Source of the DNA: Hyparrhenia diplandra
Lineage: Eukaryota; Streptophyta; Magnoliopsida; Poales; Poaceae
Reading direction: 5' to 3'
Assembly (NCBI GenBank): GCA_015847255.1
Contig: JADLZK010007808.1
Span: 186,001 to 250,000, forward strand
Length of the DNA: 64,000 nucleotides
The position numbers and the translations under genes were made by a program. The notes under the pieces were generated by a model. The model made no database searches, was not told the origin of the DNA, and worked only from the letters and a program-made list of their open reading frames with translations. Shown in pieces: positions 35,681 through 48,500 of the stretch; position 1 is the first letter of the stretch; each line of letters begins with the position of its first letter.

Positions 35681-36064
35681 TTGGCAACATTTTTTTGCCA
35701 AAAATTTGCTATTTTTTCAACTCTCTCACCATCACATCACATTAAATACACCAAACATATGTTCGAGCAAGTAAATATAGGTAAAAAAAAATTAACTAAT
35801 CACACAGTTCTATCTTTTGAGCCTAGTTAGTCCATGGACAATGTTTACCACAAACAAACTAAACGTGCTTCAAGTGTGCTACTGAGGAGTTCAAAAACAC
35901 CAAAAGACATATGTTCGAAGCAAAGTAAATATAGATAAAAAAATTAACTAATCACACGGTTCTATCTTTTTTTGAGCCTAGTTAGTCCATGAATAATGTT
36001 TACCACAAACACAAGTGTACTACATGAGTTCAAAAGTTACTTTTGCTACTTTGTAGCCAACTAA

Positions 36065-36341
36065 GGCCTCGTTTAGATGTTAGGAATTTTAGCAAAAGTA
36101 ACTTCTAGAACTCCCAGAAGACTTCAGAAGACTTTCGTTTGTTTGTGGTAAATATTATCCTACCAATGCGTAACTAGGCTCAAAAGAATCGCCTCGTGAA
36201 TGTACATCTAAATCGTATAATTAGTTATTTTTTTTACCTATATTTTATACTCCAAACATATATCTTTTGGTGTATTTAATGTGATGTGATGGAGAGAGAG
36301 TGAAAAAAGAGTTAAGAAACTTTAGCCAACTAAACGAGGCC
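36065..36341 (-). mobile_element. MITE inserted in the right terminus of the host MITE, inverted
   Basis: 277 bp with termini GGCCTCGTTTAG and CTAAACGAGGCC. TAA is duplicated at 36062-36064 and 36342-36344, typical of Tourist/PIF-Harbinger elements. It is the reverse complement of the 35402 copy over most of its length. Confidence 0.87.
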
Positions 36342-36352
36342 TAAACAAGGCC

Positions 36353-36951
36353 GTGCCATCAGCGCACGCACGCGAGCTGCTGCTTTTAGCTGCTGGCAGA
36401 GGGAGACGTTAAGCTCGACAAAGCTACAGCGCGCGTACGGACCGATGAGGAGGCCGCGGCCCTGGAGCGATTGCCAGCGGCGGCAGCGGGAGTGGCGTGG
36501 CAGCGGGCGGCTCCACCTCGTCGTGACGTCGTCGTCGCGCTGCCGTGGAGTGTCGCTGTCGGCCACGCGCCACCCCACGTGCGGGGGCTTTCGGCCACCC
36601 GGCCCGGGCCCCTAGCTGTTTAAATAGGCGACGTCAGCTACTACACCCTGCTCGTGTAGTTAATGCTGCTGGAACCGTGAAAAGATTTGCTGGTGACCGC
36701 TCCGTAGACAGGTGTCAGCATTGCCCTGCATTGTTCTCTGTAATCTAGAGAAATCTCACATCTATGATAAGTTATATTGTTTCATAGTTTGATCAGATAT
36801 ACTATAGAAAATATAGTTTCAAAATGACTGTAGAATTTACTTTCTTAACAATGTTAAATAAATATTAAATAGAGATGCTATGAACATTTGCTGTCTTTCA
36901 CAAGAGCTTTAGCTTCTTTAGAGAGGTAGCTTCTTCAAAGAAATAGAGTCG
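36353..36951. other. Intergenic, GC-rich then AT-rich
   Basis: A CACGTG G-box lies near 36577 and 'gtttaaatagg' near 36617, which could be promoter-like. No downstream coding region was found to go with it. Confidence 0.4.
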
Positions 36952-37295
36952 GGCCTTGTTTAGTTGGCAAAAATTTATAACCCAATGGCTGAGTTTAGAG
37001 GCCAAACGTTTGGGCAAGTTTGGCAATCGCCGGCCAAAATTTGGCAATCAGAAATAACCGAAAAGATCAGAAGACATTTCGTTTATTTGTGGTAAATATT
37101 ATCCTACCATGAGGTAACTAGGCTCAAAAGAATCGCCTCAAGAATGTACATCTAAAACTGTGTAATTATTTATTTTTTAACTACATTTCATAATTCGAAT
37201 GTATGTCTTTTGGTATAGTATTTAATGTGATGTGATGAAGAGAGTGGAAAAAACTTAATAGTTGGGTTAGAAATGTTTGGGAACTAAACAAGGCC
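36952..37295. mobile_element. MITE, GGCCTTGTTTAG family
   Basis: Termini GGGCCTTGTTTAGTTGG and GGAACTAAACAAGGCC. The interior has 'aggctcaaaagaatcgcctc' and 'aatgtgatgtgatg' shared with the 36065 copy. Confidence 0.82.
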
Positions 37296-37839
37296 TATAT
37301 TTTAGGAGCTAGACCTACAAAAATAAAATTAATTGACGTGTGGTTTCCATTCCATCCTGTCATGAGATCGCGACAATGGCTACCGACGTGGTCGACCGTG
37401 AAACTGTCAGCGAGCAGGAGGCAATAGCACACCCTAAAAGTACCACCATGCAAAGGTATCTTTTTAAGGCTCGCCAATAATCTTCGTGTAAATTTGCTAG
37501 CTAAAGAGTCATAACATAGCCACATCAAATAGAAACCACAAAAGTTATAAAGTATGGCAACAAGTTAAATAAAGGCTACTTAGCTTCGTAGTCATTCGAA
37601 AAGTACATTAATCCAATGAAGAAAAATTCCAATGTATAGATTTATACAAGCATTGGTGTGGTGATTTAGTGAATAAAGTAAAGTTGCATGTTAGAAGCCA
37701 TAAAATGGACAGATGTACCCATGCAGACTATAAGAAAGTTAAGAAGAGCAAACTACATGCACTAATTAACATGATTAGTTACTAAACATAGACAATAATG
37801 CAAACAAAACAGAATATTAGGGTGCCTGTCCCTCCAGCC
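37296..37839. other. Intergenic
   Basis: AT-rich. No gene or clear repeat. Confidence 0.4.
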
Positions 37840-39190
37840 CCTCCCTCCACCACTGATTGGATTGCATCATTATTGGGCACCGCATCCTCCAAAGTTTTGG
37901 TAAATGGATAGGCGACAAGCAGGGCAATTCTCCGTCGCTGCTCCTTTTTATATTGGCCATTGACCCTCTCCAACGCATTATTGAAGTGGCGGTCGAAAAA
38001 GGTTTCCACAAACCCATCCCACCTAAGGCGGCAACGCTAAGATGTTCGATCTACGCTGATGATGTGGCAATTTTCTCTAAACCATCGGACACAGAGCTAG
38101 ATCGACTGCTTAAGAATTTGAAGTTTTTTGGCGAGTGCTCGGGCATCAAAATCTACGTTGCAAATACTGAGATCTTCCCAATTCGATTAGACGACACGAC
38201 AGTGTCTCAACTCCCGCAAAACTTTCCAGGTAAAATCTGTAAATTCTCGTTTAAATATTGAGGCCTCCCTCTCCATATTAGAAAATTACGAAGGATTGAG
38301 GCACAACCATTGATGGATAAAATAAGAGCTAGACTACTAAGTTAGAAAGGTAAACTCCTTTCCACGGTAGGAAGAGAGTCAAAACAGTCCTCTCCTCACA
38401 ACCTACCACATGGCGACATTCCTAGAACACAAATGGTTGATATCTTGTAAAGGGGAAACACCAGATAAAGTCTACAAGGGCCACTCTTTAGTAAATTGTC
38501 GACCAAAAACAAAAGGGGGCATAGAGATCCTAAAGTTAGTGTGATAGGGCACCAAGAAGAAGATGACTTTGGTTCTAATGGAAACACAAGGAACGAGTGT
38601 GGAATAAGTTGGACCTTCCGTGTCACAAACTTACTGCGATCCTTCTGTGGCTTCGATGGTGGTTTCAATAGGCAATGGGAAGATGACAAGTTTCTAGTCA
38701 TCCTCATGGATGGAAGGAAGAACTCTAAAATCACTGGCCATAAGATTTTTTTAAAAATCCAAGAGGGAAAGAATTAGCATTGTATAATGCCCCTTAAAGG
38801 AAATAAATGAGTGGCACATATCCTACCGCTGCATCTGCACGAGAGATACAATAGTAGTATGTAACACACTTTGAAAGATGGCGAGTGAGGTTCAGCTCGT
38901 GGAGGATAGAAATGACTCTATCCGATGGCGATGGACAACAAATGGGAAATATACAACCAAAATTGTGTACAATATACAATTTAAGGGATGCTTTAGCAAA
39001 CTAAAATTAACACTAATTTGGAGATCAAAGGCTGAACCAAGATGTCGCTTCTTTTGTTAGACACTTTTATATAAAAAGATCCTCAGTGCCAACAATTTGA
39101 GAAAGCAAAATTGGCCAATAATCCCATTTGTAAGCTATGCCGAGCCACATACCTACCGCACAATTTTCGCTACCTTCATGCTGGTAAGCA
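37840..39190 (+). mobile_element. LINE ORF2 fragment (reverse transcriptase and zinc-binding tail)
   Basis: The plus-strand frame at 37857-38261 encodes LLLFILAIDPLQRIIEVAV, then IYADDVAIF with the catalytic YADD, then SGIKI and the FKYLGLPL region in a shifted frame. 38878-39060 encodes the zinc-binding tail start (DSIRWRWTTNGKYTTK) and ends with TAG at a conserved Trp position. The 5' part is missing, and no poly(A) or duplication was seen. A LINE different from the 26.6-kb one. Confidence 0.85.
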
Positions 39191-39552
39191 ACCTAACGAT
39201 GTCTGTTATTAAACTTAACTAGATGCAGAGAAAACAGTCAACACTTATAGCACCAAATATCAAGTACCATTGCTTATCTAACAGGGGCATTAAGGTAAAT
39301 CCGACAGTGCCATACTACTGCTACCCGGGCCCCGGTGGGCTGGCGCCCGCGCGAACCGCGACTGCGTTGCGCGAATATAACCGCGTCCCGTTACTAAAGC
39401 GGCGTCCCGTTCCCCGGCGTGCGTTTCGTAAGCCGACCACGCGAGCGTCCGTTGCTCTACTTCGCCACTGCCCACTGCCAGTCTGCCACCCTCCACCTCC
39501 ATGCCCCACCACCACCTCGCCGCTTCGAGGCCAGAACCCTAGGCAGCCCCCA
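39191..39552. other. Upstream region of the LysM kinase gene
   Basis: GC rises sharply towards 39300. No clear TATA box recognised. Confidence 0.35.
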
Positions 39553-42500
39553 ATGCCGCCCCACCGTCTCCTCCTCCTCCTCCTACTCGGACCTCCTACT
39601 CCTGCCCCTCGCCGTGCCCGGCGCGGCCGCTGCCGGGGGAACGCCACGTCGGCGCCGCTCGCCTGCTCCGAGCTCTCGCGCGTCTGCACGGCCTTCCTTG
39701 CCTTCCCGGCCGCCGGCGCGGGGCCGCCAATGCCTCGTTGCTCGAGTCCATGTTCGACGCGGCGCCGGGGACCTCACAGCCGACGCCGCGGCCAGCCCCG
39801 GGTACGCCTTCGTGCGTAAGAACTGCTCCTGCCTCCCGTCCCGCACCGGCCTCCTCCTCCCCAATGCCACCGCCGCCGATGTCGCGGCCGCGGCGTACGC
39901 GGGCCTCGCCGTGCCGCCGCCTGGCGGCGCGGCGCAGCGACCGCCGCGACCGGGGGCGGTTGTGGCGCCCCACCTGCTCTGCGGCTGCTCGTCCGGGCCC
40001 TGGAACTGCCTTCTCAGCTACGTCGGTGTCGAGGGGACACGGTGGAATCACTGTCGAGTAGGTTCGGGACGAGCATGGATGCCATCGAGGCTGCCAATGC
40101 CATGGCCGGCCCCGACCCCATCACCGCGGGGAAGGTGTACTACATCCCACTCAACTCAGGTCAGTCATACCAATGTTTGCGATCATTTTCAACAAGTTGA
40201 TAAAAATGTTTCTCTCTTTGTTCAATTCGCTGTGAAAAAGATTGATAGTTCCTTTGGTCTCAAAGTTTGTTGGGTTGTTGCAATTACAAGCATGGATCTC
40301 TAAATAATTGCTCGTTTATGACGTACGGATCCTCTGGATTTATTGGTCTGGGCTTGCGAGGCGTACCACGAAATTCACGTTTTACATCTTGTGACTGCTC
40401 TGGAAATCACCAATTGTCCCAGGACCATGCTGTGGACACGGTGTCAAAATTGTAAGCTAAATGTGTTCTTTATTGAAGTGGCAGGTACTCCTTGCCCAAT
40501 GATCAGCAGCAACCCGGCTTTGTTGAATATCATTGGGTCTAAACAAGTTCCTGAAAATTGCTACCACCATATACTAGTATAACTAAACTCATTACTTTGA
40601 GGTTACATACTAAATAAATGGAGTAAAATAGTCTTACTGGTCTGGTAGCAGTGTCTCGTAGTGTGCTTTTATGTAGTTCTAGGTTGGCACAAGGAGGTAC
40701 ATGTGACATTGAGTGATTGCACTAACACATTCCCTGCATCTAATCTTCATTAAGAATTGAACCCAGTTACATGCATACTATGTAGTAGTTGAGGTATTTT
40801 TAATGGCAGTGGCACATTAAGTTTCTCACTATGGGCTGCTCTGTGCCTAGTTCTCCAGAATTTGATTGCTGAACCTCCCAATAATATCCAATGCCACCTT
40901 TCTTGGTCAGCTGAAGCCTCTGATCTGTTTTTCCTCTTCGCTGTGTTAGCTATTCTTTTCCACTATTATTATCCTGCTCACGCAACTCTTTTTGTTCTGG
41001 TAATGTTTAAAAGGATACCTTACTTTGTGTAATCCATTTTTATATAATTTCTTATAAATTTCCATCTAATGTTTGTAATAAACTTGTTTTTGGAAGAGTT
41101 CCTTAACGAGTACTCCATCCTCATCATCCTGTACCAAATTTGCAGTTCCTGGACAGGCGTATATTACACTACCTTCTTCTCCCGCTCCTGCCCCAGCGCC
41201 AACAGATTTCACATTGTCAGGTTGCTGTTCTTATTTGTAACTCGTTTTGTAAATTGTAATGTTCTGAGTAGGCAGTCATTGTGAGTGATGATTTTATTCT
41301 GACCAGAAACATATTTTCAGGTAGGTCTTACAATTTACAACTCATTTGTTAATGTTTTGGTTTACATAGCCATTCCATGATTTTGTGGTAATAATACAGT
41401 ATGCTGTATTTTCTGGGAGGTTCGATGTTGTTTGAGAATAATTAGTGACAGTTATTTACAATATGCCATATTCCACAATTTTTTTTGCATATTTTATTTC
41501 GATTTTTTTCAGTTAGTCACTCTTTTTATGGTCTTGATCCTATGTTTCTCTTCCATGTATCATATTCATAATTGAAAAATGTCAGTTTTGGTATCAAGGA
41601 TTATATACAATCAACAATATTTTTGTTATGATACTCTAACAAAGTATCCTCTGGCATACAACTGCAGAGACATCAGATCACCATTCGTCCAAATTTCCTT
41701 ATGGATGGGTTATTGGTAGCATGGGAGTTGCACTTGCTTTAATTGCTATTGCTGTCCTTGCACTTGTCTTATGGAAATTCTTTGGATATAATCCCCAAGA
41801 TCCTAATAACCAGGGAAAGAGCCCAGACCGACATAAATTTCAACTCCTTAAGAGTGGTAGTTTCTGTTATGGTTCTGGAAGATACTTGTGTTGCCAATTT
41901 GGAAATGCAAAGCCAACAAGAGCGGATGGTGATGATCATCATATCAATTTCCCCAAAGGTCAGTTTACTGTTTGTTAACCATTCCCATAAAAAGGAGCAC
42001 AAGTAACTGCTCTCAAGCCTACGCTTGTTCTGGAGGTGGACCAAGTAGTTTCTTGAAATATGATACAGTAAAAATTTCAATTTATATACTAGGAACAAAT
42101 TCACAATTAGTATTAAATTAATACCAGCACAAATTATCTACTGTTATTTTTATTTTGCTTCTTTCATCTATAACTGATTCAAGCCTCGAAAACAGGCGTG
42201 GCAGCAGACGTATTTGATAGGGAGAAGCCTGTTGTGTTTACGCATTTAAGAAATACTCACATCAACTGATTCATTTTCTGATGCAAATCTTCTTGGTCAT
42301 GGTACATATGGTTCTGTATATTACGGCGTCCTCCGAGACCAGGTCCAACATCAAAGTTGCTCACTTGTGTGTTCCTTGCCATTGCCTTCTCAATATTAAA
42401 AAATGCTGTCTACAGGAGGTTGCGATAAAGAGAATGATGGCCACTAAAACAAAAAGAGTTCATAGTGGAGATGAAAGTTCTTTGTAAGGTTCATCATGCT

Positions 42501-44668
42501 AGTCTGGTACGGTTTTTTTATTGCTTATCACAAAGTCCCAGTATAAATTCACGTATTGCTGTTCCATGTTTACTGAACTTTTCATTGTGTGACCCATGTT
42601 TTTGTCAAAGGTATAATTGATTGGCTATGCAGCAAGTAAGGATGAGCTTTTCCTGGTTCATGAGTACTCTCAAAATGGTTCGCTCAAAAATCATCTACAT
42701 GATCCTGAAAGCAAGGGTATACCCTCATCTAACACTTGATTTCTGAAAGATTTTCTTGCTCTTAGATATGGCTTTCAGCTCTATAAAGTAGTAAACATCG
42801 TGTTCATAAGCTGTTCATCTGTTAGGACTGGAACCCCCCATGTCAAATTCAGAACATTGTGTTACCACTTACCAGTGTTTCAATCAAAAGTCTCCAGGCC
42901 CTAGGCGAGCATTAGACTTCCACCTAGCACCTAGCCAACCTAGGGAGTGATGTTCTCCAGGAGGCAAGGAGGGGACTGGGTGCACACACTTTATGTGAAT
43001 ATCTACATCTTGCTTAAGGGGGTGTTTAGTTGGTGAAATATTCTGGGTTCGGCTACTGTAGCATTTTTCGTTTGTATTTGGTAATTTTTGTCCCACCATG
43101 GATTAACTAGGCTTAAAAGATTCATCTCGTACTTTCTAGCTAAATTGCGCTATTAGTTTTTTTTGTTTACCTACATTTAATGCTCCATGCATGCGTCAAG
43201 AGATTTGATGTGACGGGTACATAGAAGTCTTAAGAATGGACTACTGTGCTCTGTTTGTCCAGAACTCTAGATTCATAGCAAGAATGACATCCTTTTGGAT
43301 CGGGGGGTGTATGTGCTATGCTATGGGCAGCGTTGGACCACCAAGTTACTGCATAGGGATCACCTACCACCAAGTACTGCCGAGGGAGGACCTAATTACG
43401 TAATTCTTTTTGTCCTTGGTAGTTCTGGACTCATATTCTATGCCTCACTTGGTATTATGCTACCATTTGTTTGAACACCTAATTATGCTACCTTCACAGG
43501 GTTTACCATTGTTGATTGCTATTTTTTTATTTCTTCCAGGGCGTTCATCGCTTTCATGGATCTTTAGGGTCCAAATTGCACTTGATGCTGCTAGAGGACT
43601 TGAATACATTCATGAACACACCAAAGATCATTATGTTCATAGAGACATTAAATCAAGTAATATATTACTTGATAGTTCCTTCAGAGCGAAGGTTAGGTGA
43701 TTTAAATTATTTGGTTCCCTTTTTTCTTGCATCGACTAAATAACTAATACGTTGTCTTAAAAAACCACTAAATAACTAATACCTTGTGTATTGCATCTTC
43801 TGCCTTTACAGATTTCAGATTTTGGCCTTGCAAAACTTGTATTGAAATCCAGTGATGCAGAGGCTTCTGTCACTAAGGTTTTGGAACTTTTGGTTATCTG
43901 GCCCGTGAGTAAGTGCATATTTGCTGTCATTGTTTTAATTAAAATCAAACTTTTGTCTCTAACTATGGCATTGTCACAATCTTTCATTGATCTTTTAGAT
44001 ACCTGCGGGATGGCCTGGCAACTACAAAGAGTGATGTCTATGCTTTTGGTGTGGTACTTTTCGAGCTAATATCTGGAAAGGAGGTAATTACAAGAGCTGA
44101 AGGAATGGATGCAAGCTCAAACTCTGAGAGACGCTCACTGGCATCAGTTGTAAGTTTTCAGTTCAGTGTTAGTTGACTTTCTAATGGTGTACCTTAGGCT
44201 TTACCATCATCTTACCATTGAAGTGGCATAGAACTTCTGCTGAACTTTGTTCAAGTTTCTAATTTATTTGCTTTTGTTTACTCGAAAAGTCTTAAGCAAC
44301 TTTGGTTTTGTACTGCACAGATGTTAACTGCTCTAAGGAAATGTCCTAATTCAACGTATATGAGGAACCTGAAAGACTGCATTGACCATAATCTTAGGGA
44401 TCTGTATCCTCATGACTGTGCGTACAAGGTATGAACATTTAACTCATGCACTCCTTGCAGTTAGAACTAGGACTTTTCTAGTTAAAATGCTTTTCCTAAG
44501 ATGGCCATGCTAGCGAAACAGTGCGTGGACGAAGACCACCCTGTTCTACGGCCGGACATGAAGCAGGTGGTGATCACGCTCTCTCAAATACTGCTGTCTT
44601 CTATCGAGTGGGAGGCGACACAGGCTGGGAACAGCCAAGTGTTCAGTGGTCTTATGGCAGGGAGGTGA
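39553..44668 (+). pseudogene. LysM receptor-like kinase (LYK type), 11 exons, several frame lesions
   Basis: Exons with GT-AG borders: 39553-40159, 41146-41220, 41668-41958, 42184-42342, 42416-42506, 42611-42716, 43540-43691, 43812-43904, 43999-44149, 44321-44428, 44501-44668 (TGA 44666-44668). Exon 1 gives a leader and a Cys-rich LysM ectodomain (NCSC and CGC pairs; SRFGTSMDAIEAAN). Exon 3 gives the membrane helix (GVALALIAIAVLALVLW). The kinase has [31 protein letters not shown] (RD type), DFG and SDVYAFGVVLFELISG. LysM kinases bind chitin- or Nod-factor-like glycans at the plasma membrane. Lesions: frame changes in the leader, one base short in a G-run near 40042, an extra A near 42455, TAA in place of a sense codon at 42614-42616, a stop near 42281 in the juxtamembrane part, and one-base losses near 43880-43904. 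Splice sites are intact. Confidence 0.82.
43018..43216 (+). mobile_element. Truncated MITE in LysM kinase intron 6
   Basis: The left end 'gggggtgtttagttggtga' and the interior 'aaaagattcatctcgtactt' match the 25918 and 49380 copies. The right terminus is missing after 'gatttgatgtgacggg'. Confidence 0.65.
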
Positions 44669-44707
44669 TCTGGTCACACTGGTCTGTGAACAGCCAAGTG
44701 TTCAGTG
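44629..44707. repeat. 59-bp-offset duplication around the LysM kinase stop codon
   Basis: GAACAGCCAAGTGTTCAGTG occurs at 44629-44648 and 44688-44707. The first copy is coding (NSQVFSG); the second lies just past the TGA. Confidence 0.8.
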
Positions 44708-45530
44708 ATCTAGTCGCCTGATCCACTGGGGGCAAATATTCGTCTATAGCCCTCCTCTTTATATCTTATTACTGGACCTTTTGTCCAGTTGAGCGATTTT
44801 ACGTTTCTTTTGAGTTCTGAGAGAATACCTACCAGAGTGGAATATATTTCTTGGTGGTGGTACAGTATGTAGCTACATATGTATACAAGAATCTATCTTG
44901 CAATGCAATGCAATGTTATCATGAGTCATTTCGTTTGTTCCGCGGTTTTACGCTGCTGCTATGCCCTGATTTGTGTTTGTAGCCCAAGTTCAGCAGCAGC
45001 GACTGCAACGTGTACTTCTCTATTGTGGGTTTTTGGACCCTCTTATCAAATTGGTAAGCTGACAAAGCAGAAATATTCTAAGAGCAGTTCTAACCAAGGA
45101 ACTGTAGAGTAGTTTTTATACTTTGATGTTTATATACACACACTATACATAGAAATTAATAGATACTTTTTTACAAAATAATACCGGTGTATTTTTAATT
45201 AAATTTGCACATTTCTTATACATCTGTCGAAATAAATTTTCGACTCAAAACTTGCGACGAGTGATGACAATGGCAGGTATCGACGGGGCCATGTATTCAT
45301 TCATGGCTACTCACTGCTGCTGTGCTCGCTGTACATACTGGACGTCTGTACCTGGTACAGTACAGGTCTAGCTCGTACCTAGTACTCTCCACGCTTTTGT
45401 TTTCGTTGCCATTGTCACCAAGTCAGGACAGGGCGACCGGGACTCACAAAGTGCGTTTTTGATAATTGAAGCGCGACCTGTCACTTCCCAGTTCCCACCT
45501 AGCTGACTCCTGAGCTCGAGCTCGAGCGCC
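44669..45530. other. Intergenic between the LysM kinase and the peptidase gene
   Basis: Presumed 3' UTR of the kinase, then an AT-rich stretch and the upstream region of the next gene. No other gene. Confidence 0.4.
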
Positions 45531-48500
45531 ATGGCCACGTCTTGCGGCGGCAAACAGCGGCAGCCGCTCCTCCACTCTCCCACGCCCACAGCCGCCAACG
45601 GTGGCGGCGCAGGTTCCTCTCGTTCCTCGCCGTCACGGCAGCTCTTGTCGCGTCCTACCACCTTCTCGTGCCAACCAATTCGTCGCACTACCACGAGCTA
45701 TTCCTCTCCCTCGGTTCCAACGCCACCGCGGCCGCCCACCTCCGCGCGCTCACCCTCCGCCCCCACGTCGCTGGCACCGAGGCCAACGCGGCCGCCGCCG
45801 GCTACGTGCTCCACGCGTTCTCCTCCCTCTCCTTCCCAGCACACATCACCCCTTCCCCCTCGCCGCTCCCTCTCCCTCGCCGCGGCGCCAGGCCTTGCCG
45901 TCAGGCCCCTTCTCCTTGGTGCAAGAGACCTACAAAGGCGACCCGTACGCCGCCGCTATCGTGGACACCGATGCCAAGGACTTCCAAGGGAGCGCGGCGA
46001 AGGGAGAAGCGCAAGTGGTTCCCCGACGCGCGTTGGCTGCCGCCGACAGGCGTGCAGGTCGGGACCCTGTACTACGGGAACGGCAACCCGACCACGGCGC
46101 TGTGGCCATCGTGCGCGGCTGGTGACGACTGCGAGATGCTGAGCATGGAGGAGCTGGACGGCAGCGATGCGGCCGGGCATCCCGGCGCTGCCGGTGTCGG
46201 CCAGGGACGGGGAGACGATCCTCAAGGCGATGGGCGGCGACGTGGCGCCGCCGAAGTGGCAGGGGGCGGCGACGGCGCGCCCGTGTACCGGCTCGGCCCC
46301 GGCCCGGCCGTGTTGAATCTCACCTACGGGTGTGTTTAACACCCCCAACTTTCTCTCAAAATTCCACTACGCAAAAAGAAGATTCCCCATCACATCAAAA
46401 ATATCGCATATTTATCGAAAAGACGAAATGTAGGTAAAAAAATAAACTAATTACACAGTTTAGATGCATATCATGCGAGGCGATTCTTTTGAGCCTAGGG
46501 CTACACCATGGTAGGATAATATTTTACCACTAACAAACGAAACGCGTCTTCTGATGCCGATGTGACATTCCTCCAAAATTTTGCACCAAAATTTTGGGAT
46601 CTAAACACACCCTACATTGCGAGCGCCTCAGTGGCCATCAATCATTATCTGTCGGGTAGTGTTGTCTGAATTCAAGGGTGAATTTATTGATTATTCACTT
46701 GCAGGGAAACGAGACTTTAGCACTATAGCAACCATCGAAAATGTATTTGTGGTGATAGAAGGAAAAGAGGAGCCTGACAGGTAACTAGTTTCTCTAAATT
46801 GTATATAGGTTTGCATAATTTTGGTTAACTGCAGCCTGCAAAATAGAACACAAAACAAGGCATTGAATTGCACATGTCGCCGTTCAGAGGTCCACAGCGA
46901 GTACTACTGACCGAGTTCATGATTCTTCGGTTCACAGATTGAAACTTGCCAGCAGTGAATTCAGCATCGTGGCACATGGACATCTGAAACTTGATAAAAG
47001 TTAAATGTTGTTTGACGTATTTGCAGATATGTGATCATAGGTAACCATCGCGATGCTTGGACATTTGGAGCAATTGATCCTAACAGTGGAATGGCAGCCA
47101 TGCTTGGTAAACTATTACTACTGAAAATATCATGTAAATCATACGAGGCCATTTTGATGGCATATTCAACAAATTTCAAGAAATTCTACTTCAAAAAACA
47201 AATTCTGAAGGCATCCAGTTTCCTCCCACTGTATAGATCGCGGAGAGGCTGTTCAAGCTACAAGCGAAAGGGTGGAGGCCTAGAAGAACAATAATCCTTT
47301 GCAGTTGGGACGCAGAAGAGTTTGCCCTGGTACTTCCTTGCTCACTGGTTCACATATCCTTCTCTGCAAGTCACATGCTCAGATGAACACTGGCTCAGAT
47401 AGGGTCTACTGAATGGGCCGAGGAGAACATGGACACTCTAGCTTCGAGAGCTATAGCTTACGAACGTGGACATATCAGTGTTTGGTCCTGGGGTCTTAGA
47501 CCCCGTGTAACCGCTCAACTTGATGCATTGATCAAAGAAGCAAGTAAAATGGTATTCAAGCTATACCCTGTTTCTATATTACAGTTTATGTAGACTCCCG
47601 TTTTACTCCCTTCTTGTCATTTCTTTATTCATAGGTACCAGATCCCGATGAACCATCTCAAACCTCTTGTATGACACCATGATGTGCTATGATCCACCGG
47701 TATGTATGTTCAGCATTAAAGATGTTCTATAGCTCTGCTGGTCCAAACAAGTGATGAAAGTAGTTACGTTGTAGTGTATGAGAACTACTTGTGTCAGGTA
47801 CTGAAGTGACAACTTGTCGCCAGCTCACTAGAGTGGCTGGTGCTGGACCTGGAACAGATTTTGTCCAGCATATAGGGGTCCCATCACTCGACATGTCTTA
47901 TGGACTGTGTAAGTGAGAAATGAATTCACAAGATTGGAAACCATGTCGGAAACATGGCTTTGCATTACCAATAGCCACTAGGATTATTACTTATCTAGCA
48001 TTTGATGTAACACAATTGTTGTTGCAGTCGAAGAATACCCTGTTTACCACTCGTTGTATGATGATTATGTTTGGGTAGAGAGGTTTGGAGACCCCTTGTT
48101 CCACAGGCATGTTGCAGGTACTGAAACATATATTTTCAAAGAAAGCTTTCAAGTTTATCCCAAGTACATGCAAAACAATTTTCCTTGCATAATTAACCAG
48201 TGGCCAGCGTTTGGGGTTTGATTGCACTGAAACTTGCTGACGACGAGATCATACCCTTCAGTTACGCCTCTTATGCGTCTGAACTGGAGGTACCAATCAT
48301 TCACATTTGATGCACACAATTTGCTTCTTGTTTAAGCATCTGGTGAGCAGATATTCATGCGGAAAGCATTATCACCTTCCTCTCTGGAAATTGCATAAGG
48401 TTCGTACACAGTAAGTGTTCCCATCCACAGGTGTATGGACCTTCAGATCAGAACGATTGGGACACTGCAGTCTATCCCGGTATAGCCAATGCCATAGCAA

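Larger units (their letters stand above)
35387..36352. mobile_element. Host MITE invaded at both ends by related MITEs
   Basis: The left terminus GGCCTGGTTTAGTTG (35387-35401) resumes at 35684 as GCAACATTTTT. The right terminus GCCAACTAA (ending 36064) resumes at 36345 as ACAAGGCC. Removing the two inserts and one copy of each 3-bp duplication restores matching inverted termini. The interior also carries an internal tandem duplication (about 35748-35890 and 35898-36030). Confidence 0.82.

Noticed and set aside
36577..36660. Promoter with G-box and TATA-like site
   Set aside because: No coding region follows on either strand within a reasonable distance.
39223..39819. Long GC-rich frames at the LysM kinase start read as separate genes
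   Set aside because: They are pieces of one exon in three frames; the Cys-rich ectodomain is continuous across them.
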